Source of the DNA: Taenia hydatigena | Lineage: Eukaryota > Platyhelminthes > Cestoda > Cyclophyllidea > Taeniidae | Direction: 5' to 3' | Assembly (NCBI GenBank): GCA_036345935.2 | Contig: JADWOT020000007.1 | Span: forward strand, 2,554,385-2,618,384 | DNA length: 64,000 nucleotides | Shown here: positions 23,060 through 36,300 of the stretch, one piece after another | Numbering within the stretch: position 1 is the stretch's first letter | Layout of the letters: the number at the start of each line of letters is the position of its first letter | Notes under the pieces: generated by a model | The model's input: only the letters and a program-made list of their open reading frames with translations | Told to the model about the DNA's origin: nothing | Databases searched by the model: none | Program-made: the position numbers and the translations under genes

Positions 23060-26000
23060 AGGAGGCTACTTTACCTAACGTGCCATTTCATCGATGCCAC
23101 TTTCGTATTGAGTTGCTGAAGGAAGTTAAAACTTTGAAAATATTTATGTGACGTTATTCGTAATGGATTGATGGGATTTTTATGTAAAATTTAGGCGCTG
23201 TGTTTGGTAAAATGCATTTGCTAATAAAAGATGGAGAAATTACCTGAACCCAAAATCTATGCTACCCCGGTCGAATACCACTACTGCTGCTAGCGTCATT
23301 GCAAACAGCTAGAGACACGTGCATTATGAGACGATTTCTTTCAATGAAATCGAGAACACTGAGCCACAACATTATGACAGGGGACAGTTTCAAACTGTCT
23401 GTAGTGCTTACATAGAAGTATCAAGTCAAATGACCCCTGAAATCCTCTTTAGAGGCATTATAGGCTGACACAATGCTGCAAACAAATGGGTAAGGAAGTG
23501 CACTATGATAAATGCAAATGGGTGACCGAGTAGGCGCGGGCTATATAAAAGCTTAAACTGGTCACTAAAATACAAAAAGGAACAATCTCCAATAGGCAGC
23601 GTATATTTTCAGGCAATATTAAGAAGTTGAGTGCGTTTCTGTCATTTTCACCTTTGCATTTTTTAAGCCTGAATAAAGTAAAGCCAATCAGCCTTACTAT
23701 GTTGTACGTTTCACCCTCTATGTCTTCGCGATCATGAGCCGAGGATCTACGTCGCCATGGCAGGGCTGCACACACTCTCAACCCTTTTTCCGCATAAACT
23801 CGTAATTCTCCTTTGTGGCCTGTTCGTTTTAAGTCCATCCACTTGATCGCCAACCCACACAATTATAATTTTACGAGGTTCCTCTGATTTCCTCTCTTTT
23901 CATCGTCTTCCTCTGTTTTCGATTTATGACAAAAATACAGTTCTCAGCCATAATCTTCGTTGTCATCCCGTTCACCTTCTCACCCTCCTGCTTCAACTCC
24001 TCAGCGTCAGTTACCATTCTCTCGATACCCTCCCCTGATAGGCGATCCTTGCCCTTAATCTTTATGATGGCGCCCTTTTAGACCACTTTTCAACCGCTGA
24101 TATATTGAGAATGCCGTTTTTGTCAATAACATGGGCTGCTAACTTTTGATTGACACAATGCGGTACTGGTAAAATACCTGCAGGTTGTTGTCACATAGTC
24201 ATCCTCATAGATCTTTATTGACATACTCTGCCGATTGTCTAAATACATAGCAGGTGCATGCAACGTCTTCATTGGAATTCTTATGTTGTGTTTTATCAAG
24301 GCACCATATAACTGCTGCTCTGAGTTTCGACAAATTCATTCATCGAATTTTCCCCTCGCATCACCGCCCCCATGGAGATCCACATATCTGCATAGATTTA
24401 CCTTTGTTTCAGAGATTTTAGTACCGCACTAATCAATTTGGTGATTAACATTAAAAAGGGATTTTGGCACTCCTTATGAAAATAGGATTTAAAAAGCAAA
24501 CTTGTTGCAAGGAGATGTAGCAAACAACAGCGATTTGCGAATTCAATTAGTTGGATGCTTGAGAGTTCTAATACATTTCACGAAATTATCCGTCAGCTAC
24601 CAAGCTTCTGACTTAGCCATCGTCAGACCATAGATTTTTTTTGAATTACATTTATTAAATTAGTAACTGTAATATCAATGGTGTGTTTCTCGTTTCTTTT
24701 GAGCGGCGTTAGTGTATTGACGATCTTTTGTTGAAAAACGATTTCACATCCATTTGCATTATTGTGCATGAGAGTTAGGCCATTTTGTAAACCAATGTTA
24801 TTGTACATATTTCCGCTCCTTCCATGATCGTTTAATGTCCGCAGGGTAAACAATCGTTAAATTACGAGACAATCGGCTGATGCTGTAAATAAATATGGCT
24901 GGGAGGGACATCGCTCAACGCTATGATAGATTTGGGCACGGGGCAAATCTAGCAACTATCTGGCTAACCTGCTGAGCATATTGTATTTGCAAGGTAGAGC
25001 ATTGACAATTTAGGGCCACGGTATGTTGAGAAACAATTTACCAGGAGGACAGAGTGTGGAAACGATTGATAAATTAAAAAGCAGCGCTCCATATCCAAAC
25101 CAATAGGAGAGCGGCTTTCAGGTAACAAGGTGGTGGACTCGTTAATCCGACACAAGCAAACTCTAGTCAAGATGGCCTATTTTGGCGATATCAGCGGGAG
25201 CGTCGTCAAGGCTGACACTGCAAACGGCCATCTGGATTGCGCTCAGATAGCATTTCCACCATCGCACTTTGTCACGGCGTTCCTGCAAACCTAGTAGAGC
25301 ACACCTGTAAAAGGGCCGTATGAAAGTCGGATTGATTTGAATATGTTGCCTCTCCAATCAGTCCTTATCTAACCATCATTGCACTCGTCTATCCGCTTCC
25401 TTCGGCCTAATTTCTCCATCCGTCGCTCGTATTCTTTATTCTGATTGAGGTGTGCATCTCGTGGTGGGGTAGAGGGGCACCTAAATGCTCAAAAGGTGAC
25501 CAACTCAAAGGTCAGCATCAGAAAGCGTTATGGAGAAACATCGGTATCTTCTCCTTTGCATGCACGATTAGGCAAGAAAATCGCCTTAAAAGGGAAGCAA
25601 AGGCAAGTGATGTCTGCTCTTGCAAAACCATCAATAAGCAACGATGCCTAAAGCCCGCATTAGTCGACATTGGGGGACACCGCGTGCAACTAATCGATAT
25701 AGATGTGTCGAGTTTAAGGAGGTCAATCATACAGCCAACCTCCAGACATGTTCTGCTGCGTCTTATTTCGTCAGTGCTTCGATCCCGCTACGATCCCACC
25801 TTGCCTGCGGTCTTCATCCATCCTCCACTTCCGTCGCCTCCATCTCCATCGGCTTGTCATCCAAAATCTCCCATCCTGCCCTTTTATGAGACCCCAGAGG
25901 ACCGCAACAGGTAGATGTCATAGAAATTTGTGGTGAGTTGTGCTACCAATCACTCTTCCTTTCCTTGTGCCATCTTCCTTTTCTTCTCTTTCGCTTAATT

Positions 26001-27175
26001 TGCATGCATCATTTTGGCATTATCGCATCTGATATCCGGTGTAAATCACTTAGGACAGGAAAGCTGTGCTTAGTCCTTTCGGGTGTGTCTTATAAAAGAA
26101 ATCCAGATTCCCTCTATCAAGTTGATTCCCTCATGCTTAGCTTAGCCAGACGGCTAGATGAGTGAGTGCAGCACTACAGCACCATGCGGATCTTCCTAGG
26201 ATGTCCAATTCCAATCCTTCTTTCTCCTTTCAACCCCCTCTTTTATTGTTCCCATGGATTCCCAACACATCGCCCTTATCTTAGCCAATCTCTTTTCTCT
26301 TTTAGTTAAACAGGCATGCGTCTTTACTCCTACTGATGATTTATGTGCTTCATTAGTATCTGTCTTGATAGTAGGCGTAGGACTACGAACACGTAGCGAA
26401 CCCGTCCATTTGTTAGCTTCGTAAAAATCTTAGGGACATGCCACCGATTCCCTTAATTAAATCTATACCGTGCACAGCGTTCGCCATGCTAGGCTCACTT
26501 TTACTGGCTCTTACATGCATTTACAACCGCCAAATAAACAGCGACATCATCAGACCTACTTAATCACATCCATGTCCCATTGCGGAAACGCTACAGCACG
26601 GCACTGGAGACTGTGCCCAGATAGATTAAAAGAGATTTTACCGCGATACCTCAGAGTAGATTAGCCACCTAGACTAGATTATAGCAGGTTTGGATAAATA
26701 GGAAAAGATGCAAGTTGACGCTACCTCATCTTCAGAGAAGCCTTCATGCCTTACCATTCAAGTCAACCACAAAATCGTATTTGGCCCGCCTAGTCAATCA
26801 GGCACAACTACATGCCATGTGAAATGAGGTTTTTCCTCTCTTCATCTCAGATATTCCAGGTCATAATGTGCTCGCAAGAATTGGGTTAGGGTGGAGGGGT
26901 GGAGACTCACTTGTTTTACGTCCCTCATCATGGCCCACCGTGTATGCTTCATGCAATCAACCCACCCGAAGGAGAGTAGTGGACAGTCGTCTGCCTTCCA
27001 TTTCCTTACCGTTATCTTTCCACATTAGTGCCACAAGAACCACACGTTCCCCTGTCTCCTTTACGTATCTCTTACCTCCATCCCATTTAAACTCAACAAT
27101 ACCTACCGCTTTTCCACTTCATCTTCTGCCAGCGCCCTCCTAGTGAGTCCACTTCATCTCTCCACCAATCGCACA
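23060..27175 (-). repeat. Dispersed repeat alpha, copy B (outer left arm)
   Basis: Reverse-oriented copy. Its inner part (24,800-27,175) matches copy A 7,080-9,390 end to end, including the block around atcctaggaagatccgca. Its outer part (23,060-24,800) continues into sequence shared with copy C (38,530-40,225) but absent from copy A, which diverges near 9,390. It contains the near-identical tract at 25,130-25,671. Several short frames cover it; their counterparts in other copies follow the DNA similarity and give no sign of protein selection. Confidence 0.8.
25130..25671 (-). repeat. Near-identical tract 1, left arm
   Basis: Compared base by base with the reverse complement of 37,620-38,161, this 542-base tract has seven mismatches and no indel by my count. 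Sequence just outside on both sides is much more diverged. Before it the alignment is poor from position 25,129 outward. After it, substitutions come every ten bases or so. Confidence 0.8.
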
Positions 27176-27629
27176 TTTGATTATAACACGGATAAATTAT
27201 GCGAAGATTTATAGCTTAGAGCATGTTAACACAGAATCTCTTTCCGGTACGAATCTTTCTTTGGATTATGCCAGACAACTAAACCAATTAAACGAAGAAA
27301 TACAAGCCAAATTATAATATGATTAGCATCTGCAATCCAATCTCAAAGTATCGAAAATTTAGCACAGCCTCTGTGGTCTCAGCACCAACGTAGGTCAACC
27401 ACCGATTACTAGCAATCCTTGTTTGCGATTAATTTTAATTATCAGTCGATGAGGAACAACTTTTTGGGCAAGAGTTGGTTGCAAGAATGCTTGGCGGAAA
27501 TAGCCGCTTAAGCAAAAACCTTCATATCGTCAAAATACGCACTTTTTGGGACCGAATGGCCCCTCAGCAAAAAAGGTGATACAATTGCAGATGGTAATGC
27601 AAATGGCTTTCATAAACAGCAGAACGCGA

Positions 27630-28345
27630 TTTTTGCATTTGCGACCAAAGTAGCTGTTGTTTTCAGATACAGTTGCAGTGCTCCTGCTTAAATTAATTTT
27701 CATAGAGCGTCGGTCGATATACCCATGCTATGACATTTTCCACCAGTTTTAGCCGGTTATTGCATTGCCGAAGTAACAGTAATATGGTCCGCTTTTAGAG
27801 CTGCTGCAAATGGTAAATGCGGGTTTGCATTTTCTAGTGGATAGTTAATACGAGACTTTGATTCATTTTTGAATAAATGAATAAATTAACACTAATGGTA
27901 AAAATGGACCGAATTAGGTCATTTTTGACGCGTGAGGTGGATAAACTATGCAAAATAAATGCTAACAAGCCAATAGTTTCGCACCTGTTTCATTCGCACT
28001 TTGAAACAGCAAGTATGTTCTATTCCAGTGACATCGCTGCATTTCCTAAAATGCATAAATACTGTACATGCTCGTTAAAATACACCTTTAGGACGAGAAG
28101 CAGCAGAAAATGCAAACCTCATGCTGAATGGAGTACCATCGGTTTCCGAAGAGGATGCGTACCATGAACGCGTCTAGGCTGCAATATTTGTACCCATTTA
28201 ATAATCACTATGCCATTGAATGTTTCGTGGTCTCGCTCTTTGAATCGTTAGATTGGCATAATATATCAGAGTGGATTTCTCCAATTAGTGCCATATGGTG
28301 TCATTTTGCGCAAGGGCATTAATGAGTACCTCCTAATATACTCAA
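27630..28345. other. 0.7 kb block present only in the left arm
   Basis: On the right arm the sequences flanking this block are directly joined (33,000-33,020, around gctagagcgtgctgctg). Either this block was inserted in the left arm or it was cleanly deleted from the right. I see no clear terminal inverted repeats and no target duplication longer than a few bases. A 96-codon + strand frame inside it has no recognised domain. Confidence 0.55.
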
Positions 28346-29137
28346 GAGCTCCAGCAGCCATGGCCACTGGCGTCACACACTTCATCCATTACCTTTCAGT
28401 TTGCGTCTTCAAATAACCGCCTTCACGAATTTCGGAATGCGATTGTTTTCGAATTCGCTTACATTGGAGAAAAGGCAAATAAAGGTACATTTGCTTAGCA
28501 AATGAGCGTCTGTTTTGCCAAAGCAAAATTAATACCTTCTGGCAGTCCTGTCATTATTTGTAGAAATAACGCTGCAGTTTCTTTAAAGTCTGTAAACAGT
28601 GGGTCTTTTGGTGGTGGTTAAGAAAAAAAATTTCAGGCTCTTAAATGCTTATGGGGCTGCAATGATTATGAAAACCAACTGCGACGTGCCCCTCTACAAC
28701 TCGCCTATTATTTGCAACTTTAAATCATATTACTTAATTCTGCTCAGCAGCAAGCACTTTGTGAATAAAATCATTGAGGCTGGGGAACGAAAAGACTTCA
28801 CTGGCATTTTTGATTTTGTCATCGGTTTGCCTTCTCACATGGCATTTATGGTGATCACTTGATTGCTTGGTGGTGCATGGATTCGAATCCTAACAAATAT
28901 GAAGCCAATTGCAACGGTCACAGCATGGAGCAAAGCATGGCTGTCCCATTACCAGTGGGAACAGCACATGAAAGACGGAATGATAAATTGCAAAACAATC
29001 GCCGTCGAACTGGACACATGCTTTAGGGGGTTGGATTTGGTCCTCTCTTTTACATAAAGCACTTAGTTGAGGCAGACGAACACACGCATCCGAAGACTAC
29101 CATAGAAAAAGCAGCAGCAGTAGGTGCATAGAGTTTC

Positions 29138-29463
29138 CATCTCCTCTCTCATGACCAGCGAAAGAGGATAGATGAGCTCGACATGCTCCGGCTCAATAAA
29201 CCTCACGCACAAATTTGTGTCTACGCTACAAGCATGGTGACACCGATAGGATAGCTGCAGCCCGAACGCCAGCATTTTTCATAATGTTCAAATATTAAAT
29301 AACAATTGCATGACCACATTCTCTGCTGGACAATCAACCACCGAAATCACTACCTGTCAGAAAGCAACTAATGCGACCATCCCACACCGTGTGCACATGA
29401 CGACCCCTACCAATTTTCGCACCTCGAAGCTACACTTATCGCAATCGCAAGCGAATCATTTTT
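29138..29463. repeat. Near-identical tract 2, left arm
   Basis: 326 bases that match the reverse complement of 31,910-32,235 with a single mismatch by my count (atcac against attac). Mismatches become frequent immediately beyond both ends. The shared open frame beginning MLAFGLQLSYRCHHAC is preserved simply because the DNA is almost identical here. Confidence 0.8.
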
Positions 29464-29572
29464 GAAGCAACCGCGTGGAGGCTTAACAATTATTTCACAA
29501 TCTCAGAGTCCTTAAAAGCCAGAAAATTGCAGTCAAATACAGCTATCACAGAATCTAAACTACGGAAACCTG

Positions 29573-31803
29573 ACCAAGCACTGCGATTAACTGAGTTAAA
29601 ACGCCTTCATCTTATAATCGGCACTGCTCATGGGGCGACAAACTTTTATGGCAAAATCCATCCTCTTTTGAAATAATTTAGCCAGGTTAGAAACGTAAGG
29701 ATGCTGCGTATTTTATTGCATCCAGTCACAACAGGCATTCTTCATCTCAATAAAATTGCATCATAGTAAAATCTGCTCTTTTGCACCTTAAAGCATACAT
29801 TTGCGATATTATTATTGCCATGCTCACCGAAATGTAGTTAAATGGGAAGTTATTTGTAATTGCAAAAGATAGACAAATTTTGTTGACTGTGCTGATTGCC
29901 TAACTGTGCATATGCAATCGATGCGTTTACCTCTGACCAATACAAATGAACCCTAAACTTTCTCAGACCGAATACATTAGAACGCAAACCGAAAAGCACA
30001 GTAGGCCATTCGTGTTTTAAAGTTGCTCTTGCTGATTTTGCACTCCTTTGGTTTGCTCCGTGAATACAAATTGCATCACTCCGCTATTGGCTGCTACCAT
30101 TGCTACCGATCCGAAAACTGTTTTGCAATTTATCTGCTGCTTAAAATGCAGCAGCATAAAACAAGGCAGGAGGGCCTGCAGCCTTCAAAAGACTTTCGTG
30201 ATGCAAAATCAGTTCAGCTCACCTTAGTTATGGAATCTTACATTCTTGAGCATTACTTTGCGCCTGAATGTTACACCGAGGAGTTGTGTTTGACAAGTCT
30301 CCCCCTTGTGCCATTTTCTGTCGTGCTCTGAGTTAGTTCAGCTCTATTTTGCGGAACTTTGTAATGTCTGCTCAAGAGTTTGAGAGCTGCTCTAAGAACT
30401 TATCTATGAGACAAAGCTAAATGCTAAACGACGATTTACTTCAAAAGAGCTGCAAATCGCCTTCAATGGGGCTCGGCAGGTATCATGGTGATGCAATCGG
30501 TAACGCAGAAAGGATGAAGGTGAATTCCAGGAAGCAGAATGCTTAATTTCCATTACTTTGTGGTGCATTGCGATAACTTGCAAACATTCGAGGCAAAGCG
30601 TTTGGTTTCAGTTGGCAAATTACAAGTAAATGTATCGGCTTTGCCTCATATACTTTTGGATTTTGACCTACTTATCAACGATTCGCTAAATTAAGCAAAG
30701 TTTGGCTGATCCGAAATCGCACAAGTTGGTCATTGTTCCCTTGCTTCGAAATGATCCATTACACAAGCACACCATCAGCCTTTGTGCAATTAGCTGGATT
30801 ACTCACCACTCTTCCACATGTTCTTCACCAAAATTGCAAGTACCATCCCATCCCACACTACTCTATTGACCCGAGCATCTATTCTTATGATTTTCTAGTG
30901 AGATGTATTGCTCCGGGAAACAATTTGGTCTAGATACGTTCTACTACGTGTGACTACTTTTTAAAAGCACTATTATTGGTTGGTGCAACAGCAGGAAATA
31001 TTAGCTTTGGAAACACCTAAAAGCGTCTCACACTGAGGTCTCATTCGACACGCTCCTAGTGTGCTGCATTTCACGTATTGCAAATGAAGAGCATCGATTC
31101 TGGGTAGCAGTTCTATGTGGACTGTTCTGTCTCCATGGCATGACACGAAGTTTTACACAGGGTTCAATGACTATTGCGATGCGCTAACAGTTGTGATTTT
31201 TTGCGTTTCACAGCGTGTATTGCGAAACAAGACAGGCAAAGTATCATTAACTACCGCAGAAAAAAGCGGCCGAAATTATTCAAGTGTTGGAGCAAAACAC
31301 ATAGCCCAAGCAGATAACGTGGCACAGTTCTCAAGGTACTTGAGGTCGCAAACCAGGATACAGCTTACATAAGTTACAAAACAACTAGTGTATGCCACTT
31401 AAGGACAACGCAATAGTAATAGTTTAGGTGCGTCATTCGGCCTTACAAGCAAGGTGGGTCGGTAGACGACGCCAGATTGGCCCCTATTCAAAGCACAAGT
31501 GTTGCTACCTGTTGTCACTTTTAAATGTTCGTGTGAAATGTCAGAACTTATGGCCCACGGTGACTTGACCCACAGTTTTTGGAAAGATTAGCATTTCGAG
31601 TGCTGCTTATGAAGCTGTATCAGTAGTGTTTTGCGGAATAAGTAGCAGCACTCAAGTTCCAATCAGGTTGGACGCTATTGATGTCGACCCGCGTGCATTT
31701 TTGGGTCGTGCCATTGGACTCTGTGGACGACATAGCTGGAAAGTTGGATGTTGTGCGAGAGATTGTCGACTGCTGAAGTCGATTAAATTTAGATAGATAA
31801 AAT
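29573..31803. other. Spacer between the arms of the inverted repeat
   Basis: About 2.2 kb with no mirrored match. It holds a 102-codon + strand frame (30,023-30,331) opening at a TTG, without a domain I recognise. No exon, tRNA or mobile-element gene is supported. Confidence 0.5.
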
Positions 31804-33390
31804 GTTTTCGTTGTATAGAATCTGTGGTAGCTGTATTTGACCGAAATTTTCTGGCTTTTAAGGACTCTGAGATTGTGAATCAATTGTCAAGCCTCCACGC
31901 GGTTGCTTGAAAAATGATTCGCTTGCGATTGCGATAAGTGTAGCTTCGAGGTGCGAAAATTGGTAGGGGTCGTCATGTGCACACGGTGTGGGATGGTCGC
32001 ATTAGTTGCTTTCTGACAGGTAATGATTTCGGTGGTTGATTGTCCAGCAGAGAATGTGGTCATGCAATTGTTATTTAATATTTGAACATTATGAAAAATG
32101 CTGGCGTTCGGGCTGCAGCTATCCTATCGGTGTCACCATGCTTGTAGCGTAGACACAAATTTGTGCGTGAGGTTTATTGAGCCGGAGCATGTCGAGCTCA
32201 TCTATCCTCTTTCGCTGGTCATGAGAGAGGAGATGAAAACTCTGTGCACCTACTGCTGCTACTTATTATATCGCAGTCTTCGGATGCGTGTGTTCGTCTG
32301 CCTCAACTAAGTGCTTTATGTAAAAGAGAAGACGAGATCCGAGCCCCTGGCGATTGTTTTGCAATTTATCATTCCGTCTTTCATGGGCTGGTCCCACTGG
32401 ACTTTTTCAGTCTTTCGGTGGTAAAGGGACAGCCATGCTTTGCTCCGTGCTGTGACCGTTGTAATTGGCTTCATATTTGTTAGGATTCGAATCAATGCAC
32501 CACCAAGCAATCAAGTGATCACCATAAATGCCATGCGAGAAGGCAAACCGATGACAAAATCAAGAGTGTCAGTGAAGTCTTCCTTTCCCAGCCTCACCGA
32601 TTGTGTTTACAAAATGCTTGCTACTGAATAAAATTGAGTAACATGATTGCAAAATTGTAAATAATAGGCGAATTGTGGAGGGGCACTTCGCAGTTGGTTT
32701 TCATAATCATTGCAGCCTCATAAGCATCTACGAATCTGAAATATGTTTCCCTTAATCACCGCCTAAAGACCCACTGCTTACAGACTTTGAAGAAACTGCA
32801 GCGCTATTCCTACAAATAATGACAGGACTGCCAGAAGGTATTAATTTTGCTTTGACGAAACAGACGCTCATTTACTAAGCAAATGTCCCTTCATTTGCCT
32901 ACTTTTCATTATAAGTGAAGGCGAAAATAGTCACATTCGGGAATTCGTGAAGGCGGTTATTTGAAGACGCAAACTGACTGCGCCAGTGGCCATGACTGCT
33001 AGAGCGTGCTGCTGTTTATGACAGCCATTTGCCTTAACATCTGCACTTGTATCACCTCCTTCTGCTGAGGGGACTTTCGATCCCAAAAAGTGCGTATTTT
33101 GACTTTATGAAGGTTTTTATTTAAGCGACTATTTCTGCTAAACATTCTTGCAGCCAACTCTTGCCCAAGCAGTTATTCCTCACCTACTGATAATTGAATT
33201 AATCGCAAACAAATGTTGTTAACAATCGTTGGTTGACCTGGATTAGTTTTGGGTTCACGGAGGCAGTGCTAAATTTTTGATATTTTGAGATTTGCCTGTG
33301 AATGCTGATCACATTATAATTTTGCTTGTCTTTCCTCGTTTAATTGGTTTATTCGTCTGGCATCATCCAAAGAAGGATTCAAATCGGAAA
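31804..33390. repeat. Inner right arm of the inverted repeat
   Basis: Reverse-complement counterpart of 27,240-29,572. It lacks the 0.7 kb left-only block and shows many small substitutions and indels outside the tract at 31,910-32,235. Confidence 0.75.
31910..32235. repeat. Near-identical tract 2, right arm
   Basis: Mirror partner of 29,138-29,463, the same length to the base and differing at one position. Confidence 0.8.
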
Positions 33391-36300
33391 GATATTCACT
33401 TATTTTAAAGTAAGTTTGATGTTCCTCATAGTTGATGAAGTTAGCTGCAGCACCTCAACTGGGTACGATTTGTGCTATAAAATGTTTGTCTTCATTCATC
33501 GTTGCGATTTGATCAGTCTTGTGGTAGAAGGCAGTCACCACAGAATATGGGGTTACAGGTGTGGAGACTGCATTGCTGCTTCTTATGGTGTCATTGCTTT
33601 TGTGACTTGATAAGCGATTGAGTGGTGGGGTCAAGCCCGTATGGATTCACCCCGCCACTTCTGCCCAACCTTCTGTAGCATTAGGGCTTTGATGCTGTAG
33701 GTCCACTATAACAACAAGGATTGTCATTCTTAGTAAAAGGCGTAGAAAAGATCATGTCCACTAGGCCGCTCGTCTATTTCAAGAGTATTCGTTTTTGAGC
33801 CGCATCCCCTTGCCATGCATTTGACTTCATTTCATTGGGTAAAATTAGATTTATGATGGTTTTGTAGGCTTTTGCAAGGGTGTGAATTGCCATTCGATAA
33901 AGTGGCTTCTGAACCAACTGCACAGCAAGTAGTGGTGACGATGATGGAGACGGAAATTTGTGGGTTTTCGCGTGCTTGAGGAAGACGGATTTGTTGAAGC
34001 ATTGTGTGACACCAGTTCGACAGGCTGGTAGACGCAGTAAAGGTGACATAAGAATTACTTAAGTTAATGTTTAGCAAAATTATTGCACGATTTTTCAAAT
34101 GCATTTCAAACCGACTATAAGGAGGATGAGGCAGTTAAGCAGAACGTAAGCACAGTGCAGTTTTGTGGCAAAGACACATAAGAAGTTGGCTCACCTGCGC
34201 AGACCACCAACATATGTTTCCCGCTAACATCGAGAATGCTCACAAATCTGCCCTTCTGCATAGATTGCAGCCTTAAGCTCAGATGGCTGCCTCTTCTTCC
34301 TTTCATGTGTTAGTGGTGTTGTACCAGCCAAAGTCGAGCCCAGACCCATTATTATCAACACTTACGCTAAATTTGCAAAGTGGCGCTTAAAGTGCATCTT
34401 GTCTCAATTCGTCCAAATGAATATTAGGAGGCATTTGCTGTCGATATTCTTAACATTCTATTCGATTAGCTGTTTTATTTGGCAAACCAGATAGGCCACT
34501 TTTCTCCTCATTATCACAATTAAAAGTATATTTGCCCTAATTGGTGTCTCGTTTAATTACCCACCCATCTAAGCAAATTTTCGCTGACTAGCGCGTTCAG
34601 GGCCTACTGGATCGGAGCCATATACTAACATACAATGGCTACACAATATGTGGTCTTACCGGTCCATTGACCGACAGAAAAATGCAGATGGATCAGAAAT
34701 AGCAGCTAGCTGAAGAGAACGCAGACGACCCAAGTCTAGACCACCGACTATACCTTCATTGGCGACAGCTTATACACGCCCTTGCTGAGTCGTGGTGAGT
34801 GTGAGTGGACGGTTTGAATGAACAGAAGGGACAGCAGTGCAGTTTTACGATTGCGGCAAACCAAGCCGTGAAAATATAAGACTTCTAGGACCGATAATCA
34901 CTTTCGCAAGAGCAGCAACAAGGGTTTATGTGCAAACAAACACAATGAGATAGGAAGAGCAATTAGTGCCTAGGCGTTTGCTGCATCTTCGTAGCAGACG
35001 TCAGCCTACCGGCTTCTATTCCAACAGCATCTGGTGAAAGTCCATTGTTCGCGAACAATTGTTTTTTGCGCTTTCAAGCGTAAGCAAACACAACTTTGGA
35101 ATTGGCGCTATCCCTCCTTCCTCAAGGTCATCTATTCATGATCGACTGACCAATAATTAAAGTTCACTCATCAATCGAGCAATCAATGCACCACGTCGTG
35201 ATTTGGGTGGCGAACCACTCATGCGTAAGTGGATTCCACACTGACTAACCTGCTTTATCGCTTGCAGCAGTAGCAGTAAACACTCGGCTTAAGCACTTCT
35301 TCCTTCTAATTGTTATTGCAGATGCAAGTGGACATCAGAGTCGCCCAGCCTCACTACCACCATCTTCCTCACCATCAACACCAGCGTTACTGTCGTGGCG
35401 GCCATAATTGGCGGTAGCGTGGGAAACTACTTCCTCCACCGGATCCTGCTCTTTCATCGCAAATGATCATCTACTATCTGCCTCATTCCCTACATCCTCC
35501 CTCGTCTCTGTCTCCTATTCTGGCTCCGTTCCCACTCATACCTCCAAACCGCATTCCCCAATACGACTGACGACGACATCACCATCTCTCGACGACGTCA
35601 CTAAACACACCAATAAGTGCCTCCTCCTTCCCTTTGCAGTCATCATTCTTCACTCAGCATCCTCTGCCCACATTCACCCATTCCTGTTCTTCCCGTTGCT
35701 TAGGCCTCACCCGCGACAATAAGACGAAGGACAGCCGCAGAGCGATGACGACGAGGTCGATTTGATGGGACACGAGGAATCGGAATGTGACCTGTCCGAC
35801 TACTTGACTTTGACGAGTCAGTGGTCGGATATGGATGAGCAGGTGTAGTGGTGGCAGTTGCCAGATGAATGTGGATATGGTGAAGAGATTGCAAGAGGGA
35901 AAATACAGGGCTCTGTGCAACTTAATTGATTCTGGTGAGTGACTCTAATACTTGTGCCAATGCAATTAGAACCAAGTAGGTTAGCCAGTTAGCCATTCAG
36001 TGCTTGCTTTAATACTTGAGCCAAGGGCTCACTTGTTGCACTTCTCTTATCATGGCTAAGCACCCGCCTCCTCTGGCTCGCCTGCTTCCTTCAGTAAGCT
36101 TGCACTCTTTACTTCATCCGCCCGTTCACCATGTAAATGTCTTTCCCACCAAAGAGAACATACTTTCTTCTTCGGCTCTTCTTCCATTGTGGTGGTTCAA
36201 ACGACTAAGGAGGCGTCTCCGCTACCTATTTTAACTCCAATATAATTGATTGGTCACAATTTTCACACCAATTCATCGAGCAGTGATTTGACGATTTGAC

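Larger units (their letters stand above)
27240..29572. repeat. Inner left arm of the inverted repeat
   Basis: Matches the reverse complement of 31,804-33,390 apart from the extra block at 27,630-28,345. Shared landmarks include gcttagcaaatgagcg (28.5 kb) against its mirror near 32,870, and the block around gtgatcacttgattgcttgg. This sequence is not found in alpha copies A or D, so it is a distinct element trapped between the alpha copies, or a region lost from them. Confidence 0.75.

Noticed and set aside
25163..25357. 64-codon frame identical to one at 37,934-38,128
   Set aside because: Identity follows from the near-identical DNA tract; copy A does not keep the frame, so there is no sign of protein selection.
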